A stretch of DNA of 64,000 bases from Sinomonas sp. ASV322 (GTDB lineage Bacteria; Actinomycetota; Actinomycetes; Actinomycetales; Micrococcaceae), in assembly GCF_030908245.1 (NCBI RefSeq), contig NZ_JAVFJJ010000004.1, positions 310,001 to 374,000 on the forward strand, in the 5' to 3' direction. The notes below the pieces were generated by a model. That model did no database searches, was not told the DNA's origin, and saw only the letters and a list, made by a program, of their open reading frames with translations. This document shows, piece after piece, positions 41,683-51,487 of the stretch (position 1 is its first letter; the number at the start of each line of letters is the position of its first letter). A program made the position numbers and the translations under genes.

Positions 41683-42306
41683 ATGAGCGACGTCGCTGAG
41701 AGCACCACGAGCAAGGCAGACTTCTGGTTCGACCCCGCATGCCCTTTCGCGTGGGTGACCTCGCGCTGGATCGGCGAGGTCGAGAAGGTGCGGGACATCG
41801 AGACCGAATGGCATGTCATGAGCCTTTCGGTGCTCAACGAGGGCCGCGAGCTCGATCATGACTATCAGCGGGCCATGGATGAGAACTGGGGGCCGGTGCG
41901 AGTCATCATCGCCGCGTCCGAGCTCCACGGGGCCGAATGGATCAAGCCTCTGTATGACGCGATGGGCGGCCTCATCCACGATGAGGGCGTGAAGGGTCGG
42001 CCCGAGGTGATCGAGCGGGCCCTCGAATCGGTGGGCCTTCCGGCAGATCTCGCACAGTACGCGGATTCGGACGAGTTCGATTCGCAGCTGCGCGCGAGCC
42101 ACAGGGCCGGCATCGAACTCGTGGGCCAGGACGTCGGAACGCCGATTGTCGCCCTCAACGGGACGGCCTTCTTCGGGCCGGTCATGACGCGAGTCCCCAA
42201 GGGGGGCGAGGCGGGGCAGATCTGGGACGCCTCCGTGACTCTCGCCGGCTACCCCCATTTCTTCGAGATCAAGCGCACCCGGACGGAGCGGCCGAACGCG
42301 GTCTGA
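41683..42306 (+). CDS. Mycothiol-dependent nitroreductase/DsbA-like protein, Rv2466c family
   Basis: 207 residues. It has the thioredoxin-fold DsbA layout: DFWFDPACPFAWVTSRW at the start, a helical insert from about 60 to 150, and the cis-Pro segment VGTPIVALNG. Mycobacterium Rv2466c reduces nitro prodrugs using mycothiol and carries a CPWC motif; here it is CPFA, so the second cysteine is lost and a single-Cys mechanism is likely. Mycothiol use fits an actinobacterium. A palindrome array lies in its promoter region. Confidence 0.82.
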   Translation: MSDVAESTTSKADFWFDPACPFAWVTSRWIGEVEKVRDIETEWHVMSLSVLNEGRELDHDYQRAMDENWGPVRVIIAASELHGAEWIKPLYDAMGGLIHDEGVKGRPEVIERALESVGLPADLAQYADSDEFDSQLRASHRAGIELVGQDVGTPIVALNGTAFFGPVMTRVPKGGEAGQIWDASVTLAGYPHFFEIKRTRTERPNAV

Positions 42307-42378
42307 GGAGAGGTTCGGGCGCCCGCCGTGGCGGCTGCGGCGGCGCTGAGGCAGGGCGCGAATTACCTTGGTGTTCTT

Positions 42379-42627
42379 ATGCCGAAGGCCTTGCGACCGC
42401 CTGTGAGGCGGACCACAATGATAGATACCTCCTCCGAAAGGAGGAGGACGTGGAAACCAAAGATCCAGTGACAGCTGTTGACGCAGCCTCAGGCAAAGCC
42501 GGCAGCTGACCGTACGTGACGACGCGGTAAGACCTGGATGCAGAGGATTCCACCAGACTGCGAGCCGTCACCGAGCAGCCGAAAAGTCGAAGCCCCACCA
42601 ACGCGAGAACGCTGATGGGGCTTCCCC
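42379..42627 (+). ncRNA. Candidate structured RNA between the Rv2466c-like gene and valS
   Basis: The 342-bp gap 42307-42648 holds no conserved gene but several clean structures: CCGCCT-GTG-AGGCGG (42397-42411); CCTCCTCC-GAAA-GGAGGAGG (42428-42447), an eight-pair stem closed by a GNRA tetraloop; and GAAGCCCCA (42589-42597) pairing with TGGGGCTTC (42616-42624) followed by CCCCTTT. The sequence does not match SRP RNA, tmRNA, 6S or 6C landmarks. The plus strand is favoured because the GGAGGAGG arm acts as a ribosome site for a small frame, but the terminal hairpin also suits the minus strand (valS end). Confidence 0.35.
42450..42509 (+). CDS. Possible 19-residue leader peptide or small protein
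   Basis: GTG at 42450 follows AAAGGAGGAGG and reads METKDPVTAVDAASGKAGS before TGA. The ribosome site lies inside the 42428-42447 hairpin, so translation would depend on opening the stem. On the minus strand the same GGAGGAGG arm precedes another short frame, so coding status is unproved. Confidence 0.25.
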   Translation: METKDPVTAVDAASGKAGS

Positions 42628-42644
42628 TTTGCCCGAAATCGGGC
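42589..42644. terminator. Bidirectional terminator at the end of valS
   Basis: The 9-bp GAAGCCCCA/TGGGGCTTC stem is followed by GACTTTT on the minus strand (downstream of valS) and by CCCCTTT on the plus strand. A second small hairpin GCCCG-AAAT-CGGGC lies at 42631-42644, just after the valS stop. Confidence 0.6.
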
Positions 42645-42648
42645 GGTA

Positions 42649-45291
42649 CTAGGCGTCGACCGCCGCGAGCTCCACGTCGGAAACGTCCAGCTCCTCGGCG
42701 GAATCATCGAGGACGATCTCGCGCGCGTTGGCGGCGGCCTGAAGGTCGCCGAGGCCACCTCTGAGCTGGGCGATCTGTGCCGACGGCGCGGAGACAGTCG
42801 CGGAGAGTACCTCGGTGCGCTGCTTGACCTTGGCCTCCGACTTGGCTTTGCGGATGCCCGAGAGCGCTTGGCCCACGGTTGCGAGCATGCTGGTATCGCC
42901 CTCGACCTGGAGGGCCTGGGGCCACGCCGCGCGGTGGACCGAGCCCTGGCGCCACCAGGTCCACACCTCGTCCGTGGCGAACGGCAGGATCGGCGCGAAG
43001 AGGCGCAGGAGCGCGTCGAGCGTCGTCGCGAGGGCCGCGAGCACGGAGGCCTGCTGAGCCTCCCCTTGGGCGCCGTAGGCGCGGTCCTTGACGAGCTCGA
43101 CGTAGTCGTCTGTGAACTGCCAGAAGAACGACTCCGTGAGCTGGAGGGCCTTCGCGGGATCGTAGGCGGCGAACGCCGAGCCGGCCTGTGCGACGACGTC
43201 GGCGAGCTGTGCGAGCAGCGCGCGGTCGAGCGGGTTCACGAGGACGGGATCGGCCGGATCGCGGAGCACGTTCGCCTCCGTTGCCCCGAGCCCGAGGACG
43301 AACTTCGACGCGTTGAGGATCTTGATCGCGAGGCGACGGCCGATCTTCATCTGTGCGACCTCGAACGCCGTGTCCGAGCCGAGCCTCGCGGAGGCGGCCC
43401 AGTAGCGGACGGCGTCAGCACCGTACTCCTCGAGGATGTCCGTGGGGACGACGACGTTGCCCTTCGACTTCGACATCTTCTTCCGATCAGGGTCGAGGAC
43501 CCAGCCGGAGATGGCGGCGTTCTTCCACGGCGCGCAGCCGTGCAGCGCGTCGGCGCGGACGGCCGTCGAGAACAGCCACGTGCGGATGATCTCGTGTGCC
43601 TGGGGGCGCAGGTCGAACGGGAAGACATTCGCGAAGAACTCGTCGTCGCGGCTCCAGCGGCCGACGATCTGAGGGGTGAGCGACGACGTCGCCCATGTGT
43701 CGAGCACATCTGGGTCGCCTGTGAAGCCGCCCGGCTGATCGCGCTGCGACTCGTCGAAGCCCGGGGCCGGCTCGGCGACGGGGTCCACGGGGAGCGCGGC
43801 GTCGTCGGGGGTGATCGGGTTTTCGTAGTCGGGGTTCCCGCCCTCGTCGAGGCGGTACCACACCGGGATCGGCACGCCGAAGAAACGCTGGCGCGAGACG
43901 AGCCAGTCTCCGTTGAGGCCCTCGACCCAGTTCTCGTAGCGCGAGCGCATGAAGGCGGGATGCCATGCGAACTCGCGGCCGCGCTCGAGGAGGCGCTCGC
44001 GCCGGTCAGCGTCGCGGCCGCCGTTGCGGACGTACCACTGGCGGCTCGTCACGACCTCGAGGGGCTTGTCGCCCTTCTCGTAGAAGTTCACGGGGTGCAT
44101 GATCTTCTTCGGCTCTCCGTCGAGGAGGCCGCGATCGGCCAGCAGCGCAACGACCGCCTCCTTGGCGGAGAACGCGGTCTTGCCCGCGATCTCGGCGTAG
44201 GCCTCGCGGCCTTCCTCCGCCGTGATCCACTCCGGCGTCTCGGCCTGGATGCGGCCGTCGCGGCCGATGATCGAGCGCGTCGGGAGCTGGAGCTCGCGCC
44301 ACCACGTCACGTCCGTGAGGTCGCCGAACGTGCAGACCATCGCGATGCCCGAGCCCTTGTCCGGCTTCGCGAGCGGGTGGGCCTTGATCTCGACCCCGAC
44401 GCCGAACAGCGGCGAGCGCACGGTCGTGCCGAAGAGCGGCTTGTACCGCTCGTCGTCCGGATGGGCCACGAGCGCGGCGCACGCGGCGAGCAGCTCGGGA
44501 CGGGTCGTCTCGATGTGAACCTGCTGGCCGTCGTCGGCCGTGAAGGCGTAGCGGTAGTAAGCGCCGGGCACCTCGCGGTCCTCGAGCTCGGCCTGAGCCA
44601 CTGCCGTGCGGAACGTGACGTCCCACAGCGTGGGCGCCTCGGCCAGGTACGCGTCGCCCTCGGCGAGGTTGCGCAGGAAGGCTCGCTGGGACACCGCGCG
44701 GGACGTGTCGTCGATCGTCCGGTACGTCATGTCCCAGTCGACCGAGAGGCCGAGCGTCTTGAAGAGGTGCTCGAAGACCTTCTCGTCCTCGACCGCGAGC
44801 TCCTCGCAGAGCTCGATGAAGTTGCGGCGCGAGACGACGTCGAAGTCGCGCTGGTTCTTCGCGGGCTGGGCGGGAGGGCGGTAGTCCGCGTTGTACGGGA
44901 TGCTCGGGTCGCAGCGGACGCCGAAGTAGTTCTGGACACGGCGCTCCGTCGGGAGGCCGTTGTCGTCCCAGCCCATCGGGTAGAAGACGTTCTTGCCCGT
45001 CATGCGCTGGTAGCGGGCCAGAAGGTCCGTCTGGGTGAAGGAGAACATGTGGCCCACGTGAAGCGATCCCGAGGCCGTCGGCGGGGGAGTGTCGATCGAG
45101 TAGACCTGGTCCCGGCTCGTTTTCGGCTCGTACCGGTACGTGCCCTCGGCGAGCCACCGCTCGGTGAGCTTGGCCTCGAGACCCTCGAGGGCTGGCTTCT
45201 CGGGGACTTGGGTGGCGGGGGCGCTGGGGGCCGCGGGGCGGGATCGGGCTGAATCGGGCGTGTCTGTACCCGTGAGGTTCGCTTCAGGCAT
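42649..45291 (-). CDS. valS: Valyl-tRNA synthetase
   Basis: 880 residues. Class I synthetase: HVGH appears as GSLHVGHMFSFTQTD, and KMSKSKGNVVVP is the second signature. Editing domain features (FTADDGQQVHIETTRPELL) and the anticodon-binding domain follow. The usual C-terminal coiled coil is shortened to KSEAKVKQRTEVL. ATG 45291 lacks a ribosome site but lies 7 bp after a TAGAAT -10 box, so the mRNA is probably leaderless. It is divergent from a DUF488 gene with only 16 bp between their starts. Confidence 0.95.
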   Translation of the reverse strand: MPEANLTGTDTPDSARSRPAAPSAPATQVPEKPALEGLEAKLTERWLAEGTYRYEPKTSRDQVYSIDTPPPTASGSLHVGHMFSFTQTDLLARYQRMTGKNVFYPMGWDDNGLPTERRVQNYFGVRCDPSIPYNADYRPPAQPAKNQRDFDVVSRRNFIELCEELAVEDEKVFEHLFKTLGLSVDWDMTYRTIDDTSRAVSQRAFLRNLAEGDAYLAEAPTLWDVTFRTAVAQAELEDREVPGAYYRYAFTADDGQQVHIETTRPELLAACAALVAHPDDERYKPLFGTTVRSPLFGVGVEIKAHPLAKPDKGSGIAMVCTFGDLTDVTWWRELQLPTRSIIGRDGRIQAETPEWITAEEGREAYAEIAGKTAFSAKEAVVALLADRGLLDGEPKKIMHPVNFYEKGDKPLEVVTSRQWYVRNGGRDADRRERLLERGREFAWHPAFMRSRYENWVEGLNGDWLVSRQRFFGVPIPVWYRLDEGGNPDYENPITPDDAALPVDPVAEPAPGFDESQRDQPGGFTGDPDVLDTWATSSLTPQIVGRWSRDDEFFANVFPFDLRPQAHEIIRTWLFSTAVRADALHGCAPWKNAAISGWVLDPDRKKMSKSKGNVVVPTDILEEYGADAVRYWAASARLGSDTAFEVAQMKIGRRLAIKILNASKFVLGLGATEANVLRDPADPVLVNPLDRALLAQLADVVAQAGSAFAAYDPAKALQLTESFFWQFTDDYVELVKDRAYGAQGEAQQASVLAALATTLDALLRLFAPILPFATDEVWTWWRQGSVHRAAWPQALQVEGDTSMLATVGQALSGIRKAKSEAKVKQRTEVLSATVSAPSAQIAQLRGGLGDLQAAANAREIVLDDSAEELDVSDVELAAVDA

Positions 45292-45298
45292 GGTTGCA

Positions 45299-45304
45299 AT
45301 TCTA
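45299..45304 (-). promoter_or_regulatory. -10 box of valS (leaderless transcript)
   Basis: TAGAAT read on the minus strand, 7 bp before the valS ATG, so transcription should begin at or within a base of the start codon. No ribosome site is visible. Confidence 0.55.
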
Positions 45305-45307
45305 CGT

Positions 45308-45682
45308 ATGAATCCCAACCATTGGCCCATGGGCACAGTCAGCGTGCGTCGCGTCTACGAGCCTTCGCCCGCAGGGACGTTCCGGATTCTCGTCGACCGG
45401 GTGTGGCCGAGAGGCCTGAGCAAGGAGAGGGCAGGCGTCGACTTGTGGCTCAGGGAGGTCGGCCCGACGACGGAGCTGCGCAAGTGGTTCGGCCACGACC
45501 CCGCACGCTTCGATGAGTTCGCGAGCCGCTACCGCGCGGAGCTGGACGGGTCGACGGCGTTTGCCGAGCTCGAGGCCGCCGTCTCGGAGCACGACGCGGT
45601 GGACCTCGTGTACTCCGCGCACGACGAGCAGCACAATCAGGCGGTCGTCCTGCGTGACGTGCTCTTGCAGCGGGCGCGGTAG
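45308..45682 (+). CDS. DUF488-family protein
   Basis: 124 residues. Family features: VRRVYEPSPAGTFRILVDRVWPRGLSK-type opening, DLWLREVGPTTELRKWFGHDP, and DLVYSAHDEQHNQAVVL near the end. The function of DUF488 is unknown; a small number of members are linked to uroporphyrin or metal metabolism by context only. Two starts are possible, ATG 45308 and ATG 45329; neither has a good ribosome site. It is divergent from valS by 16 bp and is followed by a dehydrogenase after 9 bp. Confidence 0.8.
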   Translation: MNPNHWPMGTVSVRRVYEPSPAGTFRILVDRVWPRGLSKERAGVDLWLREVGPTTELRKWFGHDPARFDEFASRYRAELDGSTAFAELEAAVSEHDAVDLVYSAHDEQHNQAVVLRDVLLQRAR

Positions 45683-45691
45683 TTTGGGCAC

Positions 45692-46492
45692 ATGACCTCG
45701 GACGCAACCCAGCTCAATCCTGCTTCTCCTCAGCCCGGCGGCCCGGGCGCACGTGCCGCCGTCGTCACGGGCGCGAGCACTGGCATCGGCGAGGCGACGG
45801 TTCGGGCCCTCGCCGGCGAGGGCTGGCGCGTGTATGCGGTGGCCCGCCGCGCAGACCGCCTCGAGCGGCTCGCGGCGGAGACCGGAGCGGTGGCCGTCGC
45901 GGCAGACATCGCCGAGGACGACGACGTCGCTCGCCTCCTCGCGGCGGTCGAGGCCAGAGGAGGCGTCGACACCCTCGTCAACATCGCGGGCGGCGCGCGC
46001 GGCCGGGACTGGCTCGCCGACGCGAAGACCGAGGACTGGGAGTGGATGCTGCGCGTCAACGTGCTCGGCACGATGAAGATCACGCGTGCGTTCCTGCCCA
46101 TGCTCCGCGCCCACGGCGAGGGGACCGTGCTCAACCTCACGTCCACCGCGGGGATCGACGCGTACGAGGGCGGCGGGGGATACAACGCCGCGAAGTATGC
46201 CGAACATGGCATGACGCAGGCGCTCCGGCTCGAAGAGGCCGAGCACAACGTGCGCGTCATCGAGGTCTTGCCCGGGCTCGTCAAGACCGAGGAGTTCGCG
46301 CTCAGGCGGCTCGGCGGGGACGCGGTGGCCGCCGAGAAGGTCTACGCGGGGGTCGAGAAGCCCCTCACGGCGGAGGACGTGGCCGACGTCGTCCGGTATG
46401 CCGTGACCGCGCCGCACCATGTGAACCTCGACGAGATCGTGATCCGGCCTGTCGCCCAGGCCGCGACCCACAAGCTCATCCGCCGGGGCTGA
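45692..46492 (+). CDS. Short-chain dehydrogenase/reductase
   Basis: 266 residues. NAD(P)-binding TGASTGIGEA lies near residue 27. The catalytic Ser is in NLTSTAG and the Tyr-x3-Lys in YNAAKYA. Arg residues after the second strand (VARRADRLERL) suggest NADP preference. The substrate is unknown. A 24-residue Pro/Gly-rich N-terminal lead precedes the fold. It is co-directional with the DUF488 gene and lies just upstream of the ileS T-box. Confidence 0.88.
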   Translation: MTSDATQLNPASPQPGGPGARAAVVTGASTGIGEATVRALAGEGWRVYAVARRADRLERLAAETGAVAVAADIAEDDDVARLLAAVEARGGVDTLVNIAGGARGRDWLADAKTEDWEWMLRVNVLGTMKITRAFLPMLRAHGEGTVLNLTSTAGIDAYEGGGGYNAAKYAEHGMTQALRLEEAEHNVRVIEVLPGLVKTEEFALRRLGGDAVAAEKVYAGVEKPLTAEDVADVVRYAVTAPHHVNLDEIVIRPVAQAATHKLIRRG

Positions 46493-46514
46493 CCGGGAAC
46501 GGTCCGCAGAAGGG

Positions 46515-46760
46515 TAAACTGTTCGCAAAGCGTTGACCCGGCCATCACCGGCGAGCTTCCGGAAGAACAGCGTGCGCCTCCCGAGTGGGGGAGCGGCTCA
46601 GTAGAACCGGACGGGCAGGCCCGTCACAGCCCTCACGAGAGGCTCGATCGCCGTGCACACAGCGCGGCGGGCGGGCAAGCGAGGTGGTACCGCGGTGCCG
46701 CCCGGCAGATCCGGGCGAACGCCGTCCTCGCGTCCGATAGCCCAACAGCCAAGGACTTCC
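46515..46760 (+). promoter_or_regulatory. ileS T-box riboswitch, ultrashort Stem I, translational type
   Basis: A TAAACT -10 box (46515-46520) starts the leader. Stem I is only four base pairs: CCGG (46538-46541) and CCGG (46548-46551) enclose a loop carrying the specifier ATC (46544-46546), an isoleucine codon. The classical T-box sequence AGGTGGTACCGCG is at 46682-46694. No intrinsic terminator follows; the ribosome site AAGGAC lies about 5 bp before the ileS GTG, so uncharged tRNA-Ile should expose it. This is the actinobacterial US-type layout. Confidence 0.88.
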
Positions 46761-49700
46761 GTGAGCGTGTACCCCAAGGCCACCACCGCGCAGAACCCTG
46801 AACAGGCCGCTTCCACCTCAGTGCGCTTCCCCGAGCTCGAGGAACGCGTGCTCAAGTACTGGGACGAGGACGGCACGTTCCAGGCTTCGATCGACCAGCG
46901 CGACGCGGGCCACGACGGCTCCGGCGAATTCGTGTTCTACGACGGCCCGCCGTTCGCGAACGGCCTCCCTCACTACGGCCACCTGCTCACGGGCTACGCG
47001 AAAGACCTCGTGGCGCGCTACCAGACGCAGCGTGGCAAGCGCGTCGAGCGCCGCTTCGGCTGGGACACCCATGGCCTTCCGGCCGAGCTCGAGGCGATGA
47101 AGCAGCTCGGCATGAGCGACAAGGCCCACATCGACCGGATGGGCATCGACAAGTTCAACGACGCGTGCCGCGCGTCGGTGCTCAAGTTCACCCACGAGTG
47201 GGAGGCGTACGTCAAGCGCCAGGCCCGCTGGGTGGACTTCGAGAACGACTACAAGACGCTCAACGTCGAGTACATGGAGTCCGTGATCTGGGCCTTCAAG
47301 ACCCTGCACGAGAAGGGGCTCACGTACAGCGGCTACCGCGTGCTGCCGTACTGCTGGAAGGACGAGACGCCGCTCTCCAACCACGAGCTGCGCATGGACG
47401 ACGACGTCTACAAGGACCGCCAGGACCAGACGGTCACCGTGACTTTTCCTCTGCTGGCCGGCGAATCCGAGGCGTCGAAGGCGCTCGCTGGCGTCCTCGC
47501 GCTCGCGTGGACGACGACGCCCTGGACCCTTCCGACCAACGAAGCCCTCGCGGTCGGGCCCGAGGTGCGCTACGCCGTCGTGCCTGCTGGGCCCGGTGGA
47601 GTGCGCGCATCCGACGTCCCGGCCGACGCCCGCTTCCTCCTCGCCGAGGACCTCCTCCCGAGCTACGCGAAGGACCTGGGCTACGAAGACCGCGAGGTGA
47701 GCGCCGCCACTGTGTCTGCTGCCGACGCAGCAGCTGCCGCCGTCGAACGCACGTTCCTCGGCTCCGAGCTCGACGGCATCCGCTACGAGCCGCTGTGGGA
47801 CTACTTCGCGGACGCCGAGAAGTGGGGCACCGACAAGGCATGGCAGATCCTCGTCGCGGACTACGTGACGACGACGGACGGCACGGGCATCGTCCACCAG
47901 GCCCCCGCTTACGGCGAGGACGACCAGAAGGTGTGCGAGGCCGCGGGCATCCCCGTGATCCTTTCCGTGGACGACGGCGCGAAGTTCCTCCCTCTGTTCG
48001 CCTCCGCTGATGGCGGGCCCCTTGCGGACATCGCCGGCCTCCAGGTCTTCGAGGCCAACAAGCCCATCACGCGCGTGCTGCGCGAGCAGGGCCGGCTCGT
48101 CAAGCAGGCGAGCTACGTGCACAGCTACCCGCACTGCTGGCGCTGCCGCAACCCGCTCATCTACCGTGCCGTCTCAAGCTGGTTCGTCGAGGTGACGAAG
48201 ATCAAGGACCGCATGATCGAGCTCAACGAGCAGATCACCTGGATCCCCGGAAACGTCAAGCACGGCCAGTTCGGCAAGTGGCTCGAGAACGCGCGGGACT
48301 GGTCGATCAGCCGCAACCGCTACTGGGGCTCGCCGATCCCTGTGTGGGTATCGGACAACCCGGACTATCCGCGCATGGACGTCTACGGCTCGCTCGCCGA
48401 GCTCGAGCGCGACTTCGGCCGGCTTCCGCTCAACCACGAGGGCCAGCCCGATCTCCATCGGCCGTTCATCGACGAGCTCACGCGCCCCAATCCGGACGAC
48501 CCCACGGGGAAGTCCACGATGCGCCGCGTTCCCGATGTGCTCGACGTGTGGTTCGACTCCGGGTCGATGCCGTACGCCCAGGTGCATTACCCCATGGAGA
48601 ACCAGGGCTGGTTCGAGACGCACAACCCAGGCGACTTCATCGTCGAGTACATCGGCCAGACCCGGGGCTGGTTCTACACGCTCCACATCCTCGCGACCGC
48701 CCTGTTCGACAGGCCCGCGTTCCGAAACGTCATCAGCCACGGGATCGTGCTCGGCTCGGACGGACAGAAGATGTCCAAGAGCCTCCAGAATTACCCGGAC
48801 GTCTCCGAGGTGCTCGACCGCGACGGCTCGGATGCGATGCGCTGGTTCCTCATGGCGAGCCCGATCCTGCGCGGCGGCAATCTCATCGTCACCGAGCAGG
48901 GCATCCGCGACGGCGTGCGCCAGGTGATCCTCCCGCTGTGGAACGTGTACAGCTTCTTCACGCTCTATGCGAACGCCGCAACGAGTGCAGGGCGCAGCGA
49001 CGGGAGCCCCGGCGGCTACGACGCCAAGCTGCGCTACGACGGCTACACGGACGCCCTAGACCGGTACCTGCTCGCCGAGACGGGCCGTCTCGTCGCGGGC
49101 ATGCGGGGACACCTCGACGCGTACGACATCTCGAACGCGTGCGAGCTCCTGCGCGAATACCTCGACATGCTCACGAACTGGTACGTGCGCCGGAGCCGAC
49201 AGCGCTTCTTCGACGAGGACGTGGACGCGTTCGACGCGCTGTACACGGCCCTCGAAGCCGTGTGCCGTGTGGCCGCTCCACTCCTGCCGCTCATCGCCGA
49301 GGAGATGTGGCGTGGCCTCACAGGCGGCCGATCCGTGCACCTCACGGACTGGCCGGATGCCTCGCTGTTCGCGGACGAGCCTGCGCTCGTCGAGCAGATG
49401 GACCGCACGCAGGCCGTGTGCTCGGCCGGATCGTCGCTGCGCAAGGCCGCGAAGCTCCGTGTGCGCCTCCCGCTCAGGGCCATGACCGTCGTCGTGCCCG
49501 GGGCCGGGGCGCTCGCGGGGTCCGAGTCGGTCATCGCCGACGAGCTCAACCTGAAGTCGGTGCGGCTTCTCGATACCGAACACGCCTCGCCCGAGGAGTT
49601 CGGCATCGAGCAGAAGCTTGTGGTCAACGCCCGCGCGGCCGGCCCGCGCCTCGGCAAGAATGTCCAGCAGGCCATCAAGGGCTCGAAGTCCGGCGACTGG

Positions 49701-50117
49701 TCCGTGGACGGCGACGGTCTCGTGACCGCCGGCGGCATCGCCCTCGAGCCTCACGAGTACGCACTCGAGACGGTCGTCGACTCGGCGAAGGCCGGCGGCT
49801 CGAGCGCCGTCGCGATGCTGCCCGGAGGCGGATTCGTGGTGCTCGACACCGAGGTCACCCCCGAGCTCGAGGCCGAGGGCCTGGCCCGTGACCTCGTCCG
49901 GGTGATCCAGCAGGCGCGCAAGGAGGCCGACCTCAACGTGAGCGACCGGATCAGGACGAGCCTCACGGCGCGGCCGGCCATGATCGAGGCCGCCCTCACG
50001 CACTCGGAGCTCCTCAAGAGCGAGACGCTGAGCGTCGAGCTTGAGCTCAACGAGGCCGATGTCGAGCCCAGCGCACTCGTCGAGCGCGTCGAGCCAGCCG
50101 AGGAGGCCACCCGGTGA
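46761..50117 (+). CDS. ileS: Isoleucyl-tRNA synthetase
   Basis: 1118 residues, the long class usual in actinobacteria. Class I signatures: HYGH in [15 protein letters not shown] and [11 protein letters not shown]. The CP1 editing domain includes [19 protein letters not shown]. The zinc-like CWRCRNPL segment lies near the middle. GTG 46761 follows AAGGAC and is fixed by the T-box layout. It is regulated by tRNA-Ile through the upstream T-box. folC overlaps its stop by 4 bp. Confidence 0.96.
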   Translation: MSVYPKATTAQNPEQAASTSVRFPELEERVLKYWDEDGTFQASIDQRDAGHDGSGEFVFYDGPPFANGLPHYGHLLTGYAKDLVARYQTQRGKRVERRFGWDTHGLPAELEAMKQLGMSDKAHIDRMGIDKFNDACRASVLKFTHEWEAYVKRQARWVDFENDYKTLNVEYMESVIWAFKTLHEKGLTYSGYRVLPYCWKDETPLSNHELRMDDDVYKDRQDQTVTVTFPLLAGESEASKALAGVLALAWTTTPWTLPTNEALAVGPEVRYAVVPAGPGGVRASDVPADARFLLAEDLLPSYAKDLGYEDREVSAATVSAADAAAAAVERTFLGSELDGIRYEPLWDYFADAEKWGTDKAWQILVADYVTTTDGTGIVHQAPAYGEDDQKVCEAAGIPVILSVDDGAKFLPLFASADGGPLADIAGLQVFEANKPITRVLREQGRLVKQASYVHSYPHCWRCRNPLIYRAVSSWFVEVTKIKDRMIELNEQITWIPGNVKHGQFGKWLENARDWSISRNRYWGSPIPVWVSDNPDYPRMDVYGSLAELERDFGRLPLNHEGQPDLHRPFIDELTRPNPDDPTGKSTMRRVPDVLDVWFDSGSMPYAQVHYPMENQGWFETHNPGDFIVEYIGQTRGWFYTLHILATALFDRPAFRNVISHGIVLGSDGQKMSKSLQNYPDVSEVLDRDGSDAMRWFLMASPILRGGNLIVTEQGIRDGVRQVILPLWNVYSFFTLYANAATSAGRSDGSPGGYDAKLRYDGYTDALDRYLLAETGRLVAGMRGHLDAYDISNACELLREYLDMLTNWYVRRSRQRFFDEDVDAFDALYTALEAVCRVAAPLLPLIAEEMWRGLTGGRSVHLTDWPDASLFADEPALVEQMDRTQAVCSAGSSLRKAAKLRVRLPLRAMTVVVPGAGALAGSESVIADELNLKSVRLLDTEHASPEEFGIEQKLVVNARAAGPRLGKNVQQAIKGSKSGDWSVDGDGLVTAGGIALEPHEYALETVVDSAKAGGSSAVAMLPGGGFVVLDTEVTPELEAEGLARDLVRVIQQARKEADLNVSDRIRTSLTARPAMIEAALTHSELLKSETLSVELELNEADVEPSALVERVEPAEEATR

Positions 50118-51487
50118 CTGAGTTGAACAGCGTGCCGACCACCGTCGAGGAGGTCTACGCCGAGCTCCTCGGCCGCGCCCCCGAGAACAAGATCGAGCCG
50201 CGCCTGGCTCCCCTGTTCAGGGCGATGGACGTGCTCGGCGAGCCCAACAAGGCGTTCCCGATCGTGCATATCACCGGCACGAACGGCAAGACGTCGACGG
50301 CGCGGATGATCGAGGCGGGGCTCCGTGCCCACGGCCTCCGTACGGGCCGCTACACGAGCCCGCACCTGAGCCGGGTGACCGAGCGGATCAGCATCGACGG
50401 CGAGCCGGTCGCGGATTCGACGTTCGTGCGGATCTGGAATGAGATCACGCCGTATCTCGGCATCGTCGACGCCGAGCTCGGGGCCGCGGGCCAGCCGCGG
50501 CTCACATACTTCGAGTGTGTGACGATCCTCGGCTTCGCGATCTTCGCGGACGAGCCGGTCGACGTCGCGGTCATCGAGGTGGGCCTCGGCGGGATCACTG
50601 ACGCGACGAACGTGGGCGACGGCGTGGTCTCGGTTGTCACGCCGATCTCGCTCGACCACACGGACCTGCTGGGCGAGACGACGGCGGACATCGCGCGGGA
50701 GAAGGCCGGGATCATCAAGCCGGGCGGGTTCCTCGTGAGCGCCGCCCAGCCGCCCGAGGCGGCCCAGGTGCTCCTCGAGAAGGCGCGCGAGGTCGGCGTC
50801 GAATACCGGTTCGAGGGCGTCGAGTTCGGCGTCGAGAGCCGGACGCTCGCCGTGGGCGGTCAGATCGTGACCGTCCAAGGGCTCGCGGGCCGCTACGACG
50901 ACCTCACGGTTCCCCTGCACGGGGCGCATCAGGCGGAGAACGCCGCCGTCGCCATCGCAGCCCTCGAAGCCTTCTTCGGCGGGGGAGAGCGCGAGCTCGA
51001 CGTCGAGATCCTGCGCGAGGCGTTTGCCGGTGTCACGTCGCCGGGCCGGCTCGAAGTGGTGCGCACGTCCCCGACGATCATCGTCGACGCGGCCCACAAC
51101 CCCGGGGGCATCCGCGTGAGTGCCGAGGCGCTCACGGAGGCTTTCGACTTCACCCGGCTCGTCGTCGTCCTCGGGGTGCTGCGCGAGAAGGATGCCGAGG
51201 AGATCCTCCGCACGCTCGACGAGGCCCTCGCCGACGTGCCGGTCGAGTTCTGCTTCACGCAGTCGACGTCCCCGCGGGCCATCCCCGCCGACGAGCTCGC
51301 CGAGCTCGCGCTCGATCTCGGGTTCGCCGAGGAAGCCGTCCACACTGAGGAGAAGCTCGACGACGCGATCGCCTACGCGGTCGAGCGCGCCGACGACGTG
51401 GGCGACTTCGGGGGCGGCGTGCTCATCACGGGGTCGATCACCGTGGTCGGCGAAGCCCGCATCCTGCTCGGAAGGGGCGCCCTCTGA
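50114..51487 (+). CDS. folC: Bifunctional folylpolyglutamate synthase/dihydrofolate synthase
   Basis: 457 residues, GTG start overlapping ileS (GTGA). It ligates glutamate to dihydropteroate and to folates with ATP. The Mur-ligase P-loop is [11 protein letters not shown]; the second family motif [14 protein letters not shown] and the DAAHNPGG segment follow. The substrate loop GRYTSPHL is present. Overlap with ileS and with the following DUF4233 gene suggests one transcript, so the T-box may influence folate genes too. Confidence 0.93.
   Translation: MTELNSVPTTVEEVYAELLGRAPENKIEPRLAPLFRAMDVLGEPNKAFPIVHITGTNGKTSTARMIEAGLRAHGLRTGRYTSPHLSRVTERISIDGEPVADSTFVRIWNEITPYLGIVDAELGAAGQPRLTYFECVTILGFAIFADEPVDVAVIEVGLGGITDATNVGDGVVSVVTPISLDHTDLLGETTADIAREKAGIIKPGGFLVSAAQPPEAAQVLLEKAREVGVEYRFEGVEFGVESRTLAVGGQIVTVQGLAGRYDDLTVPLHGAHQAENAAVAIAALEAFFGGGERELDVEILREAFAGVTSPGRLEVVRTSPTIIVDAAHNPGGIRVSAEALTEAFDFTRLVVVLGVLREKDAEEILRTLDEALADVPVEFCFTQSTSPRAIPADELAELALDLGFAEEAVHTEEKLDDAIAYAVERADDVGDFGGGVLITGSITVVGEARILLGRGAL

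Noticed and set aside
42379-42471. 31-codon frame starting at ATG 42379 (MPKALRPPVRR)
   Set aside because: It has no ribosome site and reads through two strong hairpins. It is basic-rich as expected for an RNA gene read by chance; kept only as a weak alternative to the GTG 42450 frame.
42450-42509. tmRNA tag reading frame
   Set aside because: The peptide end (GKAGS) lacks the ALAA-type tag terminus, and no tRNA-Ala-like ends flank the region.
42868-45252. 794-codon frame antisense to valS
   Set aside because: It lies wholly within valS, whose HVGH and KMSKS motifs are intact. Frame openness here reflects third-position GC bias.
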